From contig OZ037767.1 in NCBI GenBank assembly GCA_964035545.1, forward strand, positions 3,418,680-3,482,679: a stretch of 64,000 bases of DNA. Reading direction: 5' to 3'. Both the position numbers and the translations under genes were made by a program. The notes below the pieces were generated by a model. The model saw only the letters and a list, made by a program, of their open reading frames with translations, was not told where the DNA came from and ran no database searches. Source of the DNA: Bugula neritina (lineage: Eukaryota > Bryozoa > Gymnolaemata > Cheilostomatida > Bugulidae). Below are positions 11,614 to 23,040 of this stretch, piece after piece (within the stretch, counting starts at the first letter, position 1; the number at the start of each line of letters is the position of its first letter).

Positions 11614-14587
11614 ATCTGTAAATTTAATCAAAAATATTTGCGCGAAGAAATGTAGTTATATATAATAATATATGATGTATATAGTAACATCTTGTAATAT
11701 TTTTGTTAATAGCTCACCGTCATTTATATGCTGGTAAAATGTACATAATATTAAAATTTACATACATGTATCAAAAAAATAATTCTTGTTTTATTTCTGC
11801 ATCAGTTGTAGCATTTCACATCAGTGTTGCTCTCTCTAATTCTTATACAACTTCCACCAAACTGATGATAACTTATGATGAAACTTGTGAAAATGTAGGC
11901 AAATGAAAAAACCTCTGCCTTTCTTTTTAAATTCTACCAAGTAAAAAGTCATAAAATTGTTACTTCAGTATATATTATAGTGTAAACAATATGGGAAATG
12001 TGTTTATATAAAACTTCCAATTTCAACAGGGTAATTGTTTGCCACATTGAAACATAACTAATGATATTTAAAATATTTTTTAGAGAGGGATTTTTATTTA
12101 GTTCACTACACATAACCAGTAGCAATACAATTACGATTAAACAACTCTGAAATAACCTAACATGCCTTTATTACCCTCATGTCTGTTGTAATCATATTTT
12201 AATCTTAGGATACAATACTAAGTATGTCTACTGACATTTCAGAATATAGGTTATTACAGATAACCCTAGCTAATATTTTTGTACACTAACCAAAATCAAT
12301 AGTGCATGGCTCCAGATGCAATACAACAATTATAAGGCAAGTTCATTTTCAGGTACGAAATCATATAGCTCCAACAAAAACGTGTGCATGTAACTTAAAT
12401 AATTAAAATAATAACTAATGTGCACTAATAAATTATAACATCAAACATGTAGATTGGAGAGTTTTTGACATTTTCCCTATTGCCTAACATAAATTATGAA
12501 ATGACCTAGCCAAATGTTGTTTATATAACTTTTTTATATCCTATAATGAAGTTATATAAACATGTAATTTACAAGTGGTTTGCCTCATTACCTGCATCAA
12601 TTTGTGTTATTCTTGACTGGCTTCTTTGCCAATGATTTGAAGCCCTTAATCAAACCAGCTACAGTTCTATTTGGGGAGGGAAATAAAAAAGGCTGTATTA
12701 TTGAATAGCTGTAAATGGTTTAAATTTTACTACACATGTAATATGTTACCAAATTCAATTACGTAATTATTTGTCCTCACTGGCAATTGGCACGTTTTGA
12801 ATGCACGTGTGTCTAGCGTTTAATACTGCCTTGCTCGGTCCAAGGTAGCTAGGTGGAGCCTAGCAGCGGTTTAGTCAGTTCTGAAAGATGATTGGATGAA
12901 TTGACGTCGTAAAACACGCCTTATTTAGACCATCTGCTCCGAGTAGCACACGGTTCAGGTTCAATGTGTACGTGATCGTCGTAAAATGCTCCGCTATAGT
13001 ACTTCGATACGCGTTATTGAATAGGTGAGAAACATTGGTTCGATCAGGCGCGTGCTGCACTAAAACGAGTTAGTTCGTTACTCATAGCTCGCGTTGGAAC
13101 TTTGACTTCTCTGCCTATCAGAATTAAAACTCTATTATATTGGTTATGGTGATACTAAGTCCAATACGTGTATTACAGTGCTTTTAATATCGTGTGAACA
13201 TAATCGTAGTGATAATATTAATATTAATAGTAGTAGTAGTAGTAGTATCGCTGTCATGATTATTTATTATTACAATTATGATTATTAATAATTAATTTTT
13301 GACACTCACACTGATAGTGATACTGTCATAGTGATAGTAAATGTAATAGTAATACTAATAGTAATAATACTACTAGTATTAGTAGCAGTAGTACTACTAG
13401 TAGTAGTACTACTATTACTTATTAGTTATTAGTATTACTATTAGTATTACTAGTACTACTACAGTACTAGTAGTACTAGTACTAGTAGTAGTAAAACTAA
13501 AAGTGAATGTTAAAGTTGATGTACTAGTCTACTACTACTAGTACTACTACTACTACTAATAATAATAGTAATACTAGTATTAGTACATTTATACTAATAT
13601 AAGTTTGAAATTAATAATTAAAGTAATGATTGTAGTTGATATTATAATAGCACTGATACTGAGAGTAATAGTAAATGTAATACTATTACTATTAGTATTA
13701 GTATTACTAATATTTCATTCATATTGATTCTGATAGCCATACTGCTATCTGTTTGTTATTTGCACACATGCTGATGATGGCAATATCAATATCAAGTTAA
13801 TCAAGATGAATGAATTTATATATTAAATATAATTTTATAATAATATGAGTTAAAACATCTCATTGACATTATCACATTCAAAACTTGCTGATAGGCAGTT
13901 GGAACAAATTATATATATTGATTTTGCCAACAGATTAAAGAAGATTTAGAAACTAGTTATTAACCATAATACATTCTAAAAATTGCTTTGTAAGCAAATC
14001 CATAACAATTAAACCATCTATTTATTAAAATGCTGCTGCCACACACAGCCTAATCAAAGTTTAAAAGTTAACTCACATCCATCATATTGAAAAAAATTTT
14101 TTGCTAAAGAAAACAAAAGTGCTGATGAACTCTTGCAGTTTGACATGTAGATTTACTATGTTTTTATAGGAAACAGTAAATGAAAGGGTGCTTTATTTAA
14201 ACTGCCAAGTTTTAATAATTCTGGCGTAATAGTGTGAGTATATCTGTAGCCTACATGTTGAATTTTGCGCCCATTCTAATGTATCTTTGTTTAAAGACCA
14301 AATTGATTGGATAGCACTAGTTGTGTTATTGCATGAATAAATTTACGCCACCTACCCACCTACACAGAACTTTCAAAGTTGATTATTAGTATGCGTTTGA
14401 CCTTTTTTGCATAATGAAGTTCATTTGCATAAAATATTCTATAAAATAACAGCTATATTAAAAAAATGTTCAAATATTTGTAAACCTGTTTAAGCAACCC
14501 ATGATTTTGAGCTTCACACAGTCTGGGAGAATTTTCCTCTCTGTTAATGCCAGTCAGTTTAACTGGTTAGCCCATCTCAAGCCACCA
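11614..14587. other. Intergenic NSMCE1 to aminotransferase homologue
   Basis: AT-rich spacer containing the NSMCE1 3' UTR, the TAGTAG-type repeat array at 13203-13720 and the promoter of the downstream gene. A less AT-rich patch at about 12780-13110 has no ORF that I recognise. No gene called. Confidence 0.55.
13203..13720. repeat. Degenerate TAATAG / TAGTAG trinucleotide-like array
   Basis: Runs of TAGTAGTAG, ACTACTAGT and AATAGTAAT are interspersed with less regular sequence. Local self-complementary stretches occur, for example GTACTACTAGTAGTAGTAC near 13388-13406. Same family of simple repeat as 7690-7950, so NSMCE1 lies between two blocks of it. Confidence 0.8.
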
Positions 14588-14599
14588 ATGAAACTGTAA
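14588..14599 (+). promoter_or_regulatory. Minimal upstream ORF (M-K-L-stop)
   Basis: ATG AAA CTG TAA lies in a strong start context (ACCAATGA) and terminates two bases before the main start codon at 14602. If the transcript starts upstream, as the start context suggests, ribosomes would meet this uORF first and reach the main ATG by reinitiation or leaky scanning. Seen directly; the regulatory role is inference. Confidence 0.45.
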
Positions 14600-14601
14600 T
14601 C

Positions 14602-17600
14602 ATGGCTGCCAGAAACCGCGATGATATCATACGGCTAAATGGAATAGAGGCAGAGCGAAAAATCACTTTACCAATGTGTAAGACACACTTTGCCAAGCAG
14701 CCTATGAAAGTGCAGAAGGGAATGCAGCAGTACATATATGACGATGCTGGTCAGTAAAGCAACTTTTATTCTCTCTGCCTTTTGATCCGAACTAATTGAA
14801 ACTCGTACTCATGTTTTTTGAATGTTATAAAAGAGTAGTATAATTGCTTTTCGCTAAGTTGTGGCTGTGCGATGTCACCTTACAATAATATATTTATTTC
14901 GAAATACCCGCATAATCTATCTCTTTGTGTTTGACAGGCTCGGAGTATTTAGACTGCTGTGGTAACATCGCGCACGTCGGCCATTGCCATCCGAGAGTGG
15001 CGCACATGGGGAAGAAGCAGCTGGAAATCCTATGTACTGCTCAAGTATGCAGAAAACCTGTCCAAAATTTATTGCTGAGTAATAATAGTTTTTATTAATG
15101 TCGAGTCAATTCAAATCGTTATACAACTCTTTTGTAAGAGGGTAAATGCCAATACGTTTAGACTCCGCCCATGTATGCATCGCTACTGTAGCTGTTTGTT
15201 GTTAGGGGTGTTTTGAAGTCTTTGTTGAATGCCATATATCAAGTCTTCAACAGAAGTGCTCATCAACCGCTAAGACTTATAAATTGTTATAAATAGAAAT
15301 TTTTATTGCTTATGTAAGTTTTTCTCAATGGTTGTTGGAGTTGTCTTCTCTGATGCTATTATGTATAGTATGTACATATATACAACTTTTATATGCTTGT
15401 AAAAATACTTTCTAGGGGCTGGTTAGTAGCCATGCTATTCTCTTTACACGTTTGAAGCTAGCAATAATATAATATATTTTATTTAGTCAGTATAATTTTG
15501 TCATCTTTATGGAAATTTTCTGCAAATTAAATTATCTTTAATTGCTAATAATGTGTATAGCATCCTAACAATGAATGGCTGCTATGTTAGAGTTAGACAA
15601 AATATTTTCTAGCTCCATATGGGTCTGAAGTACAATTTTTATGAATAATTTGCTGAATATTTTCCGCAATATGCATGTGCATTATTTCATATTTTTTAGC
15701 TTTCAAAACAATAACATTTTAAGCATTTTCAATCCTAACTTTATTCCACTTTCACATTCTGGGTACATGATCATAATATTTTTTCTGCAGTCATCACTTT
15801 GCCTTTTGCCAGCCTAACTTCTATACAATCCTCAAGTCATATGTTAATAGCTGGCATGAATGAGCTTTAGAATATTAGGCATTGTGTTTGTTCGAAGTCA
15901 TGGAATGAATTGTAAAAATACATACAAAATATGTTTAACAAATCTCTCAAGTTTTTGTTACCCATCAACACAATATCTGTATTAGTAAAAGTAAATAAAA
16001 ATTAGGAAAGAGTTGACGTTGAAGCAATTCTTTTAACCCACTATTTTTTATTAAAATTTAAATTTTCATATGTAATTTATTATTTTCCTCTGCCATCAGC
16101 CACGTGGCTCTGCTGGTAGCTTCTTATGTGTTGTATTGACAGGGCTTTGTGACGGACGTACAGAGTAGTTACACAAAGAAGTTGTTAACCACTGTGCCTC
16201 CGGGTCTATTTGACACCGTGCTGCTTGTCAACTCTGGATCTGAGGCTGTAGATTTGGCTCTTAGACTAGCTCAAAATTACACAAAGCGAAAAGACATCAT
16301 ATGCAACCAGCCCAGTGTATTTGGCCATAGCAGTACATTAGCTAGCTTCAACTACCGGTATATCAAGGTAAGTCTGTTTTTATATTTCCTGGTGCTTTAT
16401 GTTGAAACACATTTATCAAAAGTAGTTCCAAAACTTTCATTTATTTAGTAAAGTAAGTTATATTGTATATTTCAAAGGGTTATGGAGGCAAAGTGAGTAT
16501 TGAATCAAATTTAAACTTGTAGTTTTGTTATAGATTATTTCCTTATTCAAGTGTTACTTACTCCTTTTCACTAGCTTAGCTTAGTTTCTGAAGTGAGTGA
16601 GCTGTTAATCTGCTTTTAAGTCAGTGGTCAAAGTATGGAGAAGGGAGGGGTACGTCCTAAAAAGTGACAGTAGTCTTAGTGTTAAATTATGCCATTTGGG
16701 TCACAGGCTACTCTGGCTCATGGAGTGGGGTGCCCGGGTAGACTGCCCTCTGTGCAAGTAGAAACAAATCGGAGTTCAATTTCTAACTTTAACTCAAAAT
16801 GTTAAATATTTTCAAAGCAAAGTAAACTAGAAAAAAGATTTTTATTGAATTGCACTTACTGTGAAATTTGAATAGAAATCAAGTAAAACAATTTTATTTG
16901 CACCACGTCTATTGGTTGTTGTTGGAGTTTTTTAAATAAAGTGATTTATTATGTTGATACTTATGACATTTATCTAAAATAATTTGTATCAACTTGAAAT
17001 TTCTAAAAATGAAAATAAATATATTAAAAAATATAACAGATGAAACAGCTCTTTGGGGTAGCTATATGAATAAATATCAATAAATTATAATAATAATAAT
17101 TTCCATATTTCAGCTTTTCTTAAACAATGTGAGAAACTTTTGACAAACTATTCCCGCCCCCATTATCAGAGAATTCGTGCAAGGGTGGGGGTTACTGTTA
17201 GGGTTAAGGGGATACCAGGACAAATGGTAAGGGTTTGAGGTACCCTTTCAAACCTCCTAACTTTGACCGCTGCTTTCAATGCTAATTTAAGCTCCATAGT
17301 TAGTCTGTTTGTGACAGTTTGCACTCGTATAGACTCACGCTGCTTAGTTTACAGTGTTTTCCTTGATTTTCTACTAGAGTTTTGTCATCCACTCCCCTCC
17401 CACTCCAAATGCATGTTATTAATGGTGTTCTGATGTATATTCTTAGCACACGGATTTCAAGCCTTATAGCTGGGTTCATCACATACCTATTTGTAACTCG
17501 TACCGAGGGGCGTATGCAGACTCCCCTACTCCAGTGGAAGATGCCCTGGCTCACATGAAAGATTTAATACTGGAGTTGGAGAAGAAGAAAACACCAGTAA

Positions 17601-20600
17601 GCATATGACGCATAGATGTTACAGAGCAGCTCAGACTATTGCTGGGCCATTTGTGATATTAGAAAATAATTAGTTCTCTGCTACAAGTAAAAGTACTCAA
17701 ACCATGTGACCAGCATGGTGAGAGGATTGAAATCTTCACTATCAGGGGTTCTCGCCATCAGGGGTTCTGGCAGGGGTGGAGAGATGAAACTGTTGAGGGT
17801 AAGGCAGGATATTTTCTGCCAGCAACAGATTATACTAAACCTCATCTCTGGCCATTATTTTGGTTCATTTAGATGTTTCATCTTCTGGCAGTTAAGTATG
17901 AATGACGTATCATAAATACCTAATAATTGGAACAGTTCAGTACATGAGTTCTCCACAGGGTATTACTGGGTAGGCAAGATGTGTGACTTTCTCCTAGTCC
18001 CAGTAAGTGCTGTCTAGCATATGCAGGTAGTGTGTTTGTAGTATCTCGTAGAGAGTAGTCATCTTAATTTAGACCAGTGACAGAGTACAAGAAGTAGTGG
18101 ATGGTGTCTGTATGTGTTGAGTGTCCTTTTTGTCTTTCTTCCACACCAGCTGCCAGTTTCACAATAGAACTTATAACATATAACCATATTAGGTGAAATT
18201 ATATTTGAGCATGCTCAAGGCATCAGCTGTGGTCTAGGGGCTAAAGCGTTTGCTTAGTAAACGCGAAGTCATGAGTTTGAAGCCGACAAAGGCCATTGGT
18301 GATGTTAGGAAGAGCATCTAGTTGATATATCTATCTTTCTACTCAGTAACCTCTATAGCTGTCAGTAAACCAACACATGAGTGTTTTATGTTATATTTCT
18401 TATTCAAGAATAAAATTATTAGTTGTACTATTATACGGAATCATGTACATTATTTATCGTGCAGCTGCACTTTTCTTGCTACAGCCTGAATATGACACCA
18501 TAGCACTAAAGTGCAAACTTTCTGGCTATTATAAGGTTGGTGAATAAATTATCTTGTTTGTGAAGCGGTGACAGTTTTTAGCCGCTAGGATTGTTCATTT
18601 TAGGTAGCTGGGTACCTGCTGGAAACGATCAACACGTCGGGTGGTAATCTCATATCCCCCATCGAGTACCTTACAGCCGCAACTAAACTGGTTAAAGATG
18701 CTGGAGGTCTGGTCATAGTGGATGAAGTACTGGTAAGTTTATACTCGCACGAGAAGTGATGACACTTACCACTGCTTTTTCTCTATGGTGTTTACTCTCA
18801 TGTGTTTACTATTAGAGGTGTGAGCTAACATTTTCAGCATCAACTAGGAATTGATAAATAACAAAATTGATTAAATCTACATAATATTTTTTGATCATTT
18901 GCTGGATAAGAAGCCAGTATGTCTGGCCAGGTTGACAGATAGCTTGGTAGTTATGGTAACAGTATGTAATACACATCATGTAATACACATCATGTAATGC
19001 ATCATGTAATATACATCATGGAACGCAACTAAGAATTTAATTAAAAATTGGCTTTTCCGTTTAACATGGGTAGTTATACTTTAAATAGAGTTATGCTATT
19101 GTGTATGACATACAAGTATAGAAAGTGATGTATATTCCTTTATATTAATGGCTCATTGTGCAACTGGATTAGCTAATTAAATTATCATTAATCATGAAAA
19201 GAAAAATGTAATAGAATGCATATCCTGGAGTTTGTAGCCCAGCTAGTGAGATTGTGCCTGCCATTCTTTTCAATTTCAATATTAATATAGCCTCAATTCT
19301 GCTCTTGCAGGCTGGGTTGGGACGATTAGGTATGCATTGGTGGCCATTCCAACATTTCAACTTCAAACCTGATATACTGGTGTGTGGAAGGTCCTTGGGT
19401 AATGGACAACCACTTTCTGCTGTCTTGACCACCCAAGCAATTGGTAAGTTTGTGGTGTAAGTGGAACCATCTAAGTTTATATAGTGTAAGTAAAGTGTAA
19501 GTAAAACTTTGAGAGATAAGGAATATTTTTTCAGCAAAAATAAAATCAATTTTTAATGAAATAAATTACAATTTAATTTCAAGAATTCACATTTTTTATT
19601 ATGCATTTCGTCATCTCTTTGTTGTTCTTATTCTCTCGTACATCAATTTCTCTACAAGTTAGAACAGTTGTACTGTTGACTATAGCATAATAACCATAGC
19701 ATGCTAGATGATTTCAACTGCCCTAATAGATGCGCTAGTAGAAATCTTGTAGAAAATGCTAGAAGAGCGGCTAGTAGAAGCTCGAGAGTCCAGTAGAATA
19801 CTAGTAGATGTCAATCAAACATTTTGTGCTTATGGTTTACTCACACGGCATCTGATAAAGTCTTTTTCAAATCAAATGTGAAAAGTTGAGAGATGAGGAT
19901 GAATATATTTGGATCGTTTAGCCTGCTCTATCTTGGAGTATGCCAACTCCTATGGAGGGAACCCGGTGTCTTGTGCCATGGGAATAGCAGTGCTGGATGT
20001 AATCAGTGATGAGGGCATGCTACTGAGCTCTACGGCTGTGGGTAACCACCTTAAGTCTGGCCTCACTTCTCTCATTAATAAACATCACAACCTCGGTGAT
20101 GTCAGGGGGATAGGACTCTCGCTTGTCCTTGACATAGTTGAAGCACAGGTAACCCATCTTTGGTTATATTAATTTTTTTCTTTTTTTTTCATTCATGAAA
20201 TATTTGAGTTTTTGGTCAAACGATAGTGCTAAGAGAAATTTAGTAAATTTGGTTGAGTACACAACTCCAAATAGCTAGTATACAAAGTATATACTTAGTG
20301 TACGATTATATGCATTGTGTACTATGCATTTTATACTAGCCTATATACTTTGTATATTATATAATATTGTGTATGTTATACACGTTAGTATATGCTTTAT
20401 TGTTTACTTTTTATAATATCTACATTGTACATAATATACTTTGTATACTATATACTCAGTATATTATGTACAATGTACACTCTGCACTAGAATATTCTAA
20501 ACTGGTTGGTATTGCAGACTTCTAAGAAGCCGTCAAAAGACATAGCGGAGAGGCTGTCATATTTGCTGAGAGATAAATATAAAATATTGGTTCCGGTTAG

Positions 20601-21728
20601 TTGAAGATTATTTTTTACCCAACAGACTATATGTTACATGTCGCTTCTTTTTTCTGCCGTCACTTTGTGATTATTCAAAAATTGCATTTAGATTTATCTG
20701 CTTATGTTGAAACTTATGGCAATTTATGTTGACTTCAGTTTTCACATTGTTAGGTATTTTGGTACTAAAACTGTTACACCTTTACACTAACAAGATTTTC
20801 AAAGCAATAGAGCACACAACTCCTAAAGTACCAACTTCATAATATCTTCTGCATATTTAGAAATGTTGTTGAAAAATATGTCCAGTGATTGAAGCTAATA
20901 ATTAACAGTCGGAAATGAATGCTAAAGTCAGTAGCGATTGGCTGAGATCCATACTCATCAACCAATGACTGGAGTCAGTAGCTAATAGCTGTTAGTTGAT
21001 TGGTTGATATTATTTAGGCTGATGGTCCTGATGGGAATTGTCTGTTCATTAATCCACCTCTTTGCTTCTCATTGGATAACTCTAGAAAACTGGTTCAGAG
21101 TGTAGACTTGGCTCTTACTGATGTTGAAAATGGCGTTACTGAGACCGTCAAATCCTTATATGAACTGAATGAAGAATTTCAGGTCTAGTGTTTTAGCTAT
21201 GTACATATACTCTAGTATTTACTGTAGTTTGGTGTGTACATACATTCTAGTATGTATGTACCTTGATATGTACTCTAGTATTTACTGTAAGTTGATAGGT
21301 ACATACTCCAGTATTTACTGTAAGTTGATAGGTACATATTATAGTATTTACTCTACCCTGATATGTACATAATCTAACATGTTTTCATTACCTTGATATG
21401 TACACAATTCTGTAATTTGAGTTGTATGGTGCAAGATGTATGAAATAAGATGCTATTATTTGGGTTTAAACTGCTAAGCATAGTTGTATTGTACGAGCTC
21501 AAGCTATAATGGCGTGTTCTTTGCTTCAGGTTTTCACTTTATGACTTTTCAGGAGTACTCTTACTGTACACACATTATTTACAGCTGCTGTTAAACAACA
21601 AATATTGTTGACTGATTTCTTAGATTCCCGGTGACATATTTGATGGGTTCATGAAGCGCCGTCCTAGTAGTTGTGACGATGACTCGGTTGCGAGTAAGAT
21701 GGCCAGAATAGAGCAGGAACTTGACTGA
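14602..21728 (+). CDS. Class-III aminotransferase homologue (ETNPPL/PHYKPL-like) lacking the PLP lysine
   Basis: Eleven exons: 14602-14749, 14938-15044, 16143-16367, 17447-17596, 18485-18535, 18604-18732, 19311-19443, 19922-20148, 20518-20595, 21018-21182 and 21624-21728. Phases match throughout, giving 505 aa. Family members are PLP-dependent phospho-lyases acting on phosphoethanolamine or 5-phosphohydroxylysine. Recognisable motifs are LDCCGNIAHVGHCHP (about 67-81), VNSGSEAVDLALRLAQ (114-129), SYRGAYADSPTP, SGGNLISP, the PLP-nitrogen aspartate in IVDEVLAGLGRLG (Asp267), SYGGNPVSCAMGIAVLDV, GDVRGIGL and NPPLCFSLDN. However, the family's GKSxGNG, whose Lys forms the Schiff base, reads CGRSLGNG here: Arg297, codon AGG at 19389-19391. 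The aromatic in the usual AYHGH segment is also changed (SVFGH, 143-147). The frame is otherwise intact, so it may be an expressed pseudoenzyme. Weak donors (GTTGGT, GTTAGT, GTCTAG) end exons 5, 9 and 10. Assignment between ETNPPL and PHYKPL is not possible by eye. Confidence 0.9.
18225..18375 (+). mobile_element. tRNA-derived SINE copy, diverged
   Basis: Lies in intron 4 of the aminotransferase homologue. An A-box-like GTGGTCTAGGGGCTAAAGC is followed by GCTTAGTAAACGCGAAGTCA and a decayed B box (GAGTTTGAAGCC), then a non-tRNA body (GGTGATGTTAGGAAGAGCAT). The same head and body recur at 53866-54060, so this is a family rather than a tRNA gene. The right boundary is approximate. Confidence 0.7.
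18963..19020. repeat. Short tandem repeat, about 16-bp unit
   Basis: About four copies of GTAATACACATCAT with one shortened unit, in intron 6 of the aminotransferase homologue. No function is visible. Confidence 0.7.
20421..20477. repeat. Perfect 20-bp inverted repeat with 17-bp loop
   Basis: The left arm TACATTGTACATAATATACT (20421-20440) is exactly reverse-complementary to 20458-20477, inside a wider TA-rich, self-complementary tract (20265-20490) in intron 8 of the aminotransferase homologue. It could form a cruciform or an RNA hairpin, or be the remnant of a short palindromic element. Confidence 0.85.
21195..21370. repeat. Intronic minisatellite, 33-bp unit
   Basis: About five degenerate copies of a unit around AGTATTTACTGTAAGTTGAT followed by AGGTACATA, two of them nearly identical at a 33-bp spacing. 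It lies just after the weak GTCTAG donor of exon 10 of the aminotransferase homologue. Confidence 0.75.
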
Positions 21729-23040
21729 TGACTCATAGGACAGGGGTGGCAGCAATGATAATGTCATTCCATGAAACTGACAATGTCTTGTAACTAAGAA
21801 AAATAACCAATTTACTGTTTTTGGTGCATTAGAATATTCTAGTCTATAGTAGTTCAAGGTCATTTAACTGAAAATCAAGTTAGGGTTTAAAGTTGGCAAC
21901 TCATTCCCCAGTCATACGGCATTCAATATGGCTGTAGTTTTATTGTATAAATTTGGAAAAGGTTATATGCACAATGTCGTTTTATAATAGCTTTTGTTCT
22001 AAATTTCATTTTTTGTAATTTTTTTAATGACAGCACATTCATACTCATGTTATGCTGTTGAAGAGCATTTAATTCTTTTTCTCCAAAGCATTGATTAATC
22101 TCAAATTTGTGCATTTTTATTGTAAAATTATCCGCCACACTAAATAATAAGATTTATGTTATTTTATGTTGTATATTTGCAACTATAGTTGTGTATATAG
22201 TACGCTGTATAGTATTGTCTTTTATGTAAATGTTGAGAAGCATGTAACATGTTTTATTACAAATTTTTCATACTTTGAATTTATTAATGCTGAAGTATAT
22301 GGTGTAATTTTGCAATTTGTAAATTATCCAAATGAATTACTTTTTATTGCAATAAATGGTAGAATGGCATTTGACGGCGTTGGAGATGTTGACGAATTCA
22401 GCTAACAGTATTTCCAATGTTTTAATATTTCATTATGATCATTTTGCTCAGTGGTTTCAAAACAGCGAAGTGATTTCTCCATGAGACTTGTTGGGTCAGG
22501 GAAAATAAAATGCACTTTATACTCTCTATTCAACTATGTTATATTTCTCATGTTTTATCCCTACAGATTCCAGAGTTCTTCATACAACTTGATGTAACTG
22601 TGTCTCTATGATATGTGGTCACGAAATTTATTCAGCTGCGTTCTAATTAAAGGCTCCTAAATACCACTATTTCTATTGTAGATTTGTAAATTGTATATTT
22701 AAGACTATTGGTATCAATTTTCATTTTACAATGAACCCAACTGAGACCCTATTAAATTTCAAAGTCAAGGTAAAAAGTGCCTTGTATTTTATTTTAGGCT
22801 TTGGGTAAAAATGGTTATAAAATTATGTAGTGTGGTGGTGTGCCATTTTAAACTACAGTGCATGTACAGTAGGTTCGGGCGGTGCACCAGGATGACCTGG
22901 AAAACTGTACAGCTGCTATTTCTACTGCTGGAGTTATCCACTCTTGTGCTTCATGCCATAATTCCATTCTTGGGGAGTTATGTGCACCTGGATGATCTGA
23001 AAAACTCAAAGTTGTACCTGCCTGCAATATCAATAAAAGT
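21729..23040 (+). other. Probable 3' UTR region of the aminotransferase homologue
   Basis: Candidate AATAAA signals occur at 22504-22509 and 23032-23037. Around 22881-23006 two similar segments of about 25 bp (GGTGCACCAGGATGACCTGG and TGTGCACCTGGATGATCTGA) stand about 100 bp apart in a patch richer in G and C than its surroundings. I could not support a coding gene there: the best + frame has an in-frame stop in the second segment. Confidence 0.4.

Noticed and set aside
19254-19549. Minus-strand ORF overlapping the aminotransferase exon 7
   Set aside because: Antisense shadow of a well-supported exon with matching splice phases.
22848-23033. Minus-strand ORF (WHEAQEWITPAVEIAAVQFS)
   Set aside because: Short, with no start or splice support, in a probable 3' UTR; I could not link it to any family.
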